NCBI RefSeq assembly: GCF_030732985.1
Contig: NZ_JASHJX010000027.1
Location: 1-56,027, forward strand
DNA: 56,027 nt
Reading direction: 5' to 3'
From: Nioella sp. MMSF_3534
Lineage (GTDB): Bacteria; Pseudomonadota; Alphaproteobacteria; Rhodobacterales; Rhodobacteraceae
Each line of letters starts with the position of its first letter. Within the stretch, counting starts at the first letter, position 1. A program made the position numbers and the translations under genes. Of this stretch, positions 51,095 through 56,027 are shown piece by piece. Below the pieces are notes generated by a model. That model saw only the letters and a list, made by a program, of their open reading frames with translations, did not search any database and had not been told where the DNA came from.

Positions 51095-51979
51095 ATGGCA
51101 CAAGACTATGAGGTGGCGTCATTCGCACCGGTCCATCCGGCGTTGGGCTTTTTGTCCGTTCAGAATGTTTCGACGATCATAGGAAGCTCCGATACCGATG
51201 ACGGTACGTGGGATCTGGGCGACAGGTTTCTCGAGAGCTCTACCAATCGCCTTTTTGACGGTTTCTACGAAGACGCGTCTGGCAATCTGTTCCTTGTTTT
51301 TGTCAACAGCTCTGGCGACATCACGGAACTCGTGTCGCCAAACTCAACAGGAGCCTATCCGACCCACGTTGATGATATCCCGGCCTATACCCGGTCTCAG
51401 CTTGCGCTGTGCTTTTTGGCAGGGACGCGGATCACCGTGCCGGACGGTGAGCGACGGGTGGAGACCCTTAGCATAGGGGACAGGTTGTCTACGCAGGATG
51501 GCCAGACCGCAAAGGTCAAATGGATCGGTCGCCAGACCGTCTCCACCCGCTTCGGCCCTGCAGAGCGCCTGATGCCGGTGCGCTTTGCCGCCGGGTCTCT
51601 GGGCGCGGACCTGCCACATACCGACCTGACCGTGACTGCCGATCACGGAATGCTGGTGGACGGGGTGATCTGTCATGCGGGGGCGCTGGTGAACGGAACC
51701 ACGATCACCCGCGTGCCGCTGGCCGTGATGGGCGAGAGCTACACCGTCTACCACATCGAGACCGAGGAACATGAGATCATCCTCGCCAATGGTGCCCTCG
51801 CCGAGACGTTTATCGACAATGTCAGCCGCCGGGTCTTCGACAACTATGCAGAGTTCGAGTCGCTTTATGGCGAGGTGCCGGAGATGGAGGAACTGCCCTA
51901 CCCCCGTGCGATGTCCGCGCGGCAGGTGCCGGGGAGGGTCACCGTTCGTCTTGGCCGCTCCCGCAGTGCTTATTGCTGA
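51095..51979 (+). CDS. Hint-domain protein 1 of 4, short unknown N-terminal domain
   Basis: 294 residues. Residues 1-105 are a polar, beta-rich domain without recognised family and without a Sec signal (FDGFYEDASGNLFLVFVNSSG). Cys106 starts the Hint module: CFLAGTRITVPDGERRVETL, WIGRQTVSTRFGPAERLMPV, block-B TVTADHGML, and VYHIETEEHEIILANGA. The usual C-terminal His-Asn of inteins is absent. A tail (FIDNVSRRVFDNYAEFESLY, then PEMEELPYPRAMSARQVPGR) follows. By family knowledge, Cys1 plus block-B Thr/His supports N-S acyl shift and cleavage before Cys106. The N-terminal part uses less GC-rich codons than the Hint part, suggesting different histories. Confidence 0.85.
   Translation: MAQDYEVASFAPVHPALGFLSVQNVSTIIGSSDTDDGTWDLGDRFLESSTNRLFDGFYEDASGNLFLVFVNSSGDITELVSPNSTGAYPTHVDDIPAYTRSQLALCFLAGTRITVPDGERRVETLSIGDRLSTQDGQTAKVKWIGRQTVSTRFGPAERLMPVRFAAGSLGADLPHTDLTVTADHGMLVDGVICHAGALVNGTTITRVPLAVMGESYTVYHIETEEHEIILANGALAETFIDNVSRRVFDNYAEFESLYGEVPEMEELPYPRAMSARQVPGRVTVRLGRSRSAYC
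51410..51979 (+). repeat. Hint module copy 1
   Basis: Encodes residues 106-294 of the first protein. It is nearly identical in protein to the modules at 52783, 53882 and 55390, and shares a 51-base exact match (51799-51849) with copy 2 (53172-53222). Differences elsewhere are mostly synonymous. Confidence 0.9.
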
Positions 51980-52131
51980 TCGCCACGCACGACCGTCATG
52001 GATGAAAGGTCTGGCCCAGATTCAATTTGGTGTTGTCCTGTTGTCATCGGACACCTAGGGTCGCCGATACTACTCATGCGCAATGGTTTTTCAGCCTCAT
52101 GCGCCGTCGATAGCCATATTAGGAGAAGCCA

Positions 52132-53346
52132 ATGCCCGTTTCCGTTGGAGATATCTATTTCACGTCGCTGATCACCGATCCCGATGGGTCGAACGCGGAC
52201 TCCTTTTCCTTTGTGACGACGACGAATATCGCGGCGGGCGAAACCATCACCTTCCACCAGCCAGAGGCTCTCGGGGATGGGTTTTTCACCTACACGGTGG
52301 GGGTTGGCGGCCTGTCGGCCCTGGATCAGGTGGTGATCATTCTGCCCAACAATAGCTCGGCAACGGTTCAATCCGATCCCTCCGGAGGCTCAATCTCCGG
52401 CTTCACAGGCACCATTTCGATCACCTCATCTGACAACCTTATTGCCGGTTCGGGCGGGCAGGTGATCGCCGCGATCAGCAATGGCGGTTTGTGGAACCAG
52501 ACTTTAACGAACCTATCGGTCACCACGGATACTCTGACGGTGACCGGCCTGTCGGACAGCGCATTGAACACTTTCATCGCAAACAATCCGACACTCGCCA
52601 GCCCCGCGGTCGAGGATCTCGATAATTTTACGAATGTCCGAGACAACATGATGTTCACTGGCGGTGACATCACCCTACACGGGGACGATCACAATTACTG
52701 GACCGGAACAAACGACCCAGTCAGCCATACCAACCCCGATGTGAATGGCACGACCTACGCCACTCAGGCTGCCAATGTGACGTGCTTTCTTGCCGGAAGC
52801 CTGATCTCCACAATTGACGGGGAGAAGCCGGTTGAATCGCTCTCCATCGGCGATCTCATCGTTTCTCAGAATGGCAGTTGCACGCCCGTCAAATGGATCG
52901 GACGTCAGACCGTGTCCACCCGCTTCGGCCCCGCCGAAAGGCTGATGCCTGTCCGCTTTGCTGCCGGGTCTCTGGGCGAGGGCCTGCCGCATACGGACCT
53001 GACGGTCACCGCCGATCACGGGATGCTTGTTGGCGGCGTCATCTGCCACGCGGGCGCGCTGGTGAACGGTACCACGATCACGCGGGTGCCGCTGGCCGAG
53101 ATGGGCGAGAGCTACACCGTCTACCATATCGAGACGGAAGAGCACGAAATCATCCTCGCCAATGGTGCCCCCGCCGAGACGTTTATCGACAATGTCAGCC
53201 GCCGGGTCTTCGACAACTATGCCGAGTTCGAGGCGCTCTACGGCGATGTGCCCGAGATGGAAGAGCTGCCTTACCCCCGTGCGATGTCCGCGCGGCAGGT
53301 GCCGGGGTGGGTGATACGGGCAATCGCGGGTGCAAAGGTCGCCTAA
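52132..53346 (+). CDS. Hint-domain protein 2 of 4, long N-terminal beta domain
   Basis: 404 residues. ATG with AGGAG eight bases upstream. Residues 1-217 form a Thr/Ser/Asn-rich beta domain; the opening VGDIYFTSLITDPDGSNADS and AAGETITFHQ resemble the lamin-tail-like modules of bacterial surface proteins (GDIxFxGxxxDxxDxFxF...LAAGTxIxFTD), a weak similarity. Cys218 begins the Hint module, closest to copy 1 in its 3' half. There is no Sec signal peptide. It has its own 152-bp upstream spacer, so each gene of the array may be separately transcribed. Confidence 0.85.
   Translation: MPVSVGDIYFTSLITDPDGSNADSFSFVTTTNIAAGETITFHQPEALGDGFFTYTVGVGGLSALDQVVIILPNNSSATVQSDPSGGSISGFTGTISITSSDNLIAGSGGQVIAAISNGGLWNQTLTNLSVTTDTLTVTGLSDSALNTFIANNPTLASPAVEDLDNFTNVRDNMMFTGGDITLHGDDHNYWTGTNDPVSHTNPDVNGTTYATQAANVTCFLAGSLISTIDGEKPVESLSIGDLIVSQNGSCTPVKWIGRQTVSTRFGPAERLMPVRFAAGSLGEGLPHTDLTVTADHGMLVGGVICHAGALVNGTTITRVPLAEMGESYTVYHIETEEHEIILANGAPAETFIDNVSRRVFDNYAEFEALYGDVPEMEELPYPRAMSARQVPGWVIRAIAGAKVA
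52783..53346 (+). repeat. Hint module copy 2
   Basis: Encodes residues 218-404 of the second protein, 187 residues. Block-B TVTADHGML and the tail PEMEELPYPRAMSARQVPG are as in copy 1; one notable change is Val-Gly for Val-Asp after HGML. Confidence 0.9.
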
Positions 53347-53491
53347 AACGGATATTTCACTTTTAATTCAATGCGTTGCTTCGCCCTGCCCGCGGGATTG
53401 CAGTCCAGTGGATCGCAGGCTTGACGCCGCATTTGGCTTGGGTGCAGTGTCACGGGATTGAGCTTGCAGACAGATTACGGGGGAACCAGTT

Positions 53492-54445
53492 ATGCCAACG
53501 TCATTCACTTTCGGATCTTTTGCCTACTGCAATGCCAGGGGGCGGACAGACGGCGGCGATGAAGGCACGTTCCAGGTTGTCGCCACGATCGATGACGGCG
53601 TGGTTTCGGTCGGGGACGAGGTGTCGCTTTCCGGGTTGCCGTCGCACATTCTGTTGGAATTCTTCGACGCCGCCGGTGTCTCCGGGCCTCTCTACTATCT
53701 CGGGACCGGCGTTTTCGATGGCAGCACGGGCTATGTATTCGGCACCGCTGCGACCGTGGGCGACAGCGACGGCCTGTTCACCACATACGATTCTTCTACG
53801 GCAGGAAGCCCCGATGCGGGGTCTGATGTGGAGTTCTTCAAGGACAATCCAGGCAGCCAGACCCTTGGGACGTCACCGGCCTGTTTCCTTGCCGGGGCGA
53901 TGATTGCAACGCCCGCGGGCGAGGTCGCGGTCGAGACCCTTGAGATGGGCGACCAAATTCTGACCACCGAGGGTCATGCGGTCTTGGTCAAATGGATCGG
54001 CCGCCAGACCGTCTCCACCCGCTTCGGCCCTGCTGAGCGGCTGATGCCGGTGCGGTTTGCGGCTGGCTCGCTCGGCGATGGCCTGCCGCATTCTGACCTG
54101 ACCGTCACTGCCGACCACGGGATGCTGGTGGATGGGGTCATTTGCCACGCCGGGGCTTTGGTCAACGGAACCACGATCACCCGCGTTCCTCTGGCCGAGA
54201 TGGGGGAGACTTACACGGTTTACCATATCGAGACCGAGGAGCATGAGATCATCCTCGCCAATGGCGCACCTGCGGAGACCTTCATTGACAATGTCTCCCG
54301 ACGCGCCTTCGACAACTATTCAGAGTTCGAGGCGCTCTACAGCGATGTGCCCGAGATGGAAGAACTGCCTTACCCCCGTGCGATGTCTGCGCGGCAGGTG
54401 CCGGCGCGGATTCGGCGCATCTCGTCCGCACAAAGAGTCGCGTGA
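53492..54445 (+). CDS. Hint-domain protein 3 of 4, short N-terminal domain
   Basis: 317 residues, ATG with GGGGGA ten bases upstream. Residues 1-130 form a Gly/Asp-rich beta domain (VGDEVSLSGLPSHILLEFF, YYLGTGVFDGSTGYVFGTAATVGD) with no recognised family and no signal peptide. Cys131 begins the Hint module (CFLAGAMIATPAGEVAVETL), whose first third is closest to copy 4 (ATPAGEVAVE) rather than to its neighbours 1 and 2. The tail is PEMEELPYPRAMSARQVPAR. Confidence 0.85.
   Translation: MPTSFTFGSFAYCNARGRTDGGDEGTFQVVATIDDGVVSVGDEVSLSGLPSHILLEFFDAAGVSGPLYYLGTGVFDGSTGYVFGTAATVGDSDGLFTTYDSSTAGSPDAGSDVEFFKDNPGSQTLGTSPACFLAGAMIATPAGEVAVETLEMGDQILTTEGHAVLVKWIGRQTVSTRFGPAERLMPVRFAAGSLGDGLPHSDLTVTADHGMLVDGVICHAGALVNGTTITRVPLAEMGETYTVYHIETEEHEIILANGAPAETFIDNVSRRAFDNYSEFEALYSDVPEMEELPYPRAMSARQVPARIRRISSAQRVA
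53882..54445 (+). repeat. Hint module copy 3
   Basis: Encodes residues 131-317 of the third protein. Shares the ATPAGEVAVE start with copy 4 and the rest with all copies; ends in a divergent, basic tail. Confidence 0.9.
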
Positions 54446-54666
54446 CATACCGCCTGAATGATTTGCCATTCAACTATTGACAGGCGATTTCAGAGGGTTA
54501 GGGTTCGGCCCGTGGGGGACGGTTATTTTTGACCGCTTCGTTGGCTTGGTATCAGCGTTTTTGTTGAGGCCTTTTTGATCCAGCGGCCCGGTGTGACGGG
54601 CATCGGCCGGAGATCGCGTGGCTTGAAGCGCCCCCGCGCAAATGTTGATAGAAAACCGAGGGCGAC
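54446..54666 (+). promoter_or_regulatory. spacer before Hint gene 4 with possible promoter
   Basis: TTGACA at 54477-54482 is followed, after a 16-bp spacer, by TAGGGT (54499-54504), a weak -10. Two T-rich patches (54525-54530 and 54557-54575) interrupt a mixed-GC sequence. GAGGG precedes the next ATG. This is consistent with independent transcription of the fourth gene. Confidence 0.3.
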
Positions 54667-55953
54667 ATGGCGACATTCATCGGCGGATTCGACGGGATTG
54701 TTCGTCTCTACGGCACCTCGGATGACGGCACCGCGCTGTCCTGGACATCCACTCAGTCTCAGACCGGTGCCGGTAATACTATTACCGATACCAATGACGA
54801 TGGCGACCTCGATATCGGGCTCGACCATGTCGCAAACCAGCTCTACACCTTCTCTGGTTACTATTACACGGATCAGAACGGGACACAGCATCCGATCTTT
54901 GAACGGGCTTACAACATCCCGTCCATTGCGCCGCACATCATCGTCTACAGCACGTCCGAGGTTGACCTGGCCGCCGAGTTCCCTAGCTCGGGCGCGATTA
55001 CGGACAGTACGGACAACCTCCCGTTTGGTACGACAGGGTATCACGACTACACACATCTCATGAGATTGGACGGCGTGACTGATGACGGAACGACACTGTC
55101 TTGGACAACCAAGTTGCCGCCTTTCTACCAGCCCCATACCGTGGTGGATCAGAACAATGACGGCAATCTCGATATCGGGATCGACACCGTCGATGGCACC
55201 GACTGGGTGTTCAGCGGCTACTACTACACGCATTCGGACGGCAGCGAGCATCCGATCTTCTATTCTGCCGCCAATGGCTCTTACTACATCCCCTACAACC
55301 GGGCTGAAACCGAACTGGGGGATGACGTGCCGAGTTCCGGTTCGACCACGAATTTCTCAAACAATTTCGAGCCCAATGGCGCGCCGCTCTGCTTTGCCGA
55401 AGGCAGCCTGATCGCAACGCCAGCAGGCGAGGTCGCGGTGGAGCGCCTGTGCATCGGGGATACGGTCCTGACTGCCGAGGGCCGTGCGGTGCTCGTCAAG
55501 TGGATCGGTCGCCAGACGGTGATGACCCGGTTCGGCCCCGCAGAACGGCTGATGCCGGTGCGGTTTGCGGCGGGGTCTCTTGGTGCGGGCCTGCCGCATG
55601 CTGACCTGACCGTCACCGCCGACCACGGGATGTTGGTGGACGGTGTGATCTGTCATGCCGGGGCGCTGGTGAATGGGACGTCCATCACGCGGGTGCCGCT
55701 CGCCGAGATGGGGGAGACCTACACCGTCTATCATGTGGAAACCGAGGAACATGAGATCATCCTCGCAAATGGTGCGCCTGCGGAAACGTTTATCGACAAT
55801 GTCTCCCGCCGCGTCTTCGACAACTTCGCCGAGTTCGAGGCGCTTTATGGGGACGTGCCGGAGATGGAAGAACTGCCTTACCCCCGCGCGATGTCTGCGC
55901 GGCAGGTGTCGGCATCAATCGTCGGGAAGCTGAGCAGGAGGGCGGCCGCTTAG
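54667..55953 (+). CDS. Hint-domain protein 4 of 4, duplicated Ca-loop N-terminal domain
   Basis: 428 residues. The N-terminal 241 residues contain two copies of a unit of about 120 residues (starting near residues 13 and 133). Each holds DDGTxLSWT, an EF-hand/dockerin-like loop (DTNDDGDLDIG and DQNNDGNLDIG), then SGYYYT...HPIF and PSSG. The loops have Asp/Asn at the 1, 3, 5 and 9 positions typical of calcium binding. Cys242 begins the Hint module (CFAEGSLIATPAGEVAVERL). There is no signal peptide. The duplication plus calcium loops suggests an extracellular structural or adhesive domain. Confidence 0.85.
   Translation: MATFIGGFDGIVRLYGTSDDGTALSWTSTQSQTGAGNTITDTNDDGDLDIGLDHVANQLYTFSGYYYTDQNGTQHPIFERAYNIPSIAPHIIVYSTSEVDLAAEFPSSGAITDSTDNLPFGTTGYHDYTHLMRLDGVTDDGTTLSWTTKLPPFYQPHTVVDQNNDGNLDIGIDTVDGTDWVFSGYYYTHSDGSEHPIFYSAANGSYYIPYNRAETELGDDVPSSGSTTNFSNNFEPNGAPLCFAEGSLIATPAGEVAVERLCIGDTVLTAEGRAVLVKWIGRQTVMTRFGPAERLMPVRFAAGSLGAGLPHADLTVTADHGMLVDGVICHAGALVNGTSITRVPLAEMGETYTVYHVETEEHEIILANGAPAETFIDNVSRRVFDNFAEFEALYGDVPEMEELPYPRAMSARQVSASIVGKLSRRAAA
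54703..55353 (+). repeat. internal duplication in Hint protein 4 N-terminal domain
   Basis: Two units with a 360-base period (starts near 54703 and 55063), similar at protein level: RLYGTSDDGTALSWT versus RLDGVTDDGTTLSWT, each with a calcium-type loop and SGYYYT. The second unit is slightly shorter at its end, where it joins the Hint module. Confidence 0.8.
55390..55953 (+). repeat. Hint module copy 4
   Basis: Encodes residues 242-428 of the fourth protein. CFAEG replaces CFLAG at the start, and TVMTRFGPAERL replaces TVSTRFGPAERL. Block-B and tail are conserved. Confidence 0.9.
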
Positions 55954-56016
55954 GCTCAGGACCCATTGATTTCCGTCTGGCGGCATGATTCACGGCTCGA
56001 AAAAACGAGCGGTAAC

Positions 56017-56027
56017 ATGTCTGATCT
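56017..56027 (+). other. possible start of a further gene, cut by the window end
   Basis: An ATG at 56017 (MSD...) follows a perfect GCTCG-A6-CGAGC hairpin (55995-56010) by six bases. Spacing from Hint gene 4 is shorter than within the array, and only three codons are visible, so this could be another array member or nothing. Confidence 0.15.

Noticed and set aside
51095-55953. Inteins or polymorphic toxin/immunity cassettes
   Set aside because: No C-terminal extein or His-Asn, the Hint module is C-terminal rather than inserted, and there are no small immunity-type genes between members.

Overview
The window looks like the chromosome of a marine-type alphaproteobacterium of the Rhodobacteraceae (Roseobacter group). 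The evidence is high GC content, a moaD/moaE/pgsA/uvrC block, a plant-type glutamate-cysteine ligase, a pyrB operon carrying a dihydroorotase-like gene without zinc ligands, Hint_2-type proteins, and two copies of a short intergenic element (GCAAAAATAC next to CCGCCGGAGGC) that I associate with this order. These are inferences from recognised families; no database search was possible.

Layout. (1) 1-74: initiator tRNA-Met lacking its first three bases. (2) 306-17291: a divergent catabolic island. The leftward arm encodes an SDR, a creatinase/M24-type protein, E1 alpha and E1 beta of a 2-oxoacid dehydrogenase complex, an unusual double-lipoyl protein, an aldehyde dehydrogenase and a separate E2 core. 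The rightward arm encodes a ribose-type ABC transporter (binding protein, two permeases, double ATPase) interleaved with a second SDR, a 3-hydroxyisobutyrate-dehydrogenase-like enzyme and a ThuA-like protein. Between the arms lies a regulator built from a winged helix fused to a family 1 solute-binding domain. I infer uptake, oxidation and CoA-dependent cleavage of a small polyol, sugar or acetoin-like compound; the substrate is unknown. (3) 17526-24318: a partial homoprotocatechuate-type meta-cleavage set (extradiol dioxygenase, FAH-family enzyme, hydratase), a PAS-LuxR regulator, then thiolase, acyl-CoA synthetase and SDR. (4) 24336-24908: a YefM/YoeB-type toxin-antitoxin module with TGTACA operators. 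(5) 24986-38784: mostly housekeeping genes: S49 peptidase, Ca/Na antiporter, pteridine-reductase-like SDR, uvrC, pgsA, moaD, moaE, an OmpA-family protein, ubiA, rsmE, gshA and small membrane proteins. An AT-rich stretch with a perfect DnaA box lies before uvrC. (6) 38781-43444: a tightly overlapping leftward operon of pyrB, three small membrane proteins, pyrX (pseudo-dihydroorotase), plsY and a small unknown gene. (7) 43985-50840: a family 4-like uracil-DNA glycosylase lacking most of its iron-sulfur cysteines, a metallophosphoesterase, moaB and an RND adaptor/pump pair. (8) 51095-55953: four tandem genes, each with a different N-terminal domain joined at a cysteine to a near-identical Hint (hedgehog/intein) module of about 187 residues; a fifth may begin at the window edge.

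The best candidate for an undescribed system is the four-gene Hint array. Its constant autoprocessing module and exchangeable N-terminal domains suggest a modular processed or surface-displayed protein family. Runners-up are the HTH/solute-binding fusion regulator with its catabolic island, the split E2 with a degenerate core, the M24 protein with Cys in a metal-ligand position, and the cysteine-poor uracil-DNA glycosylase.
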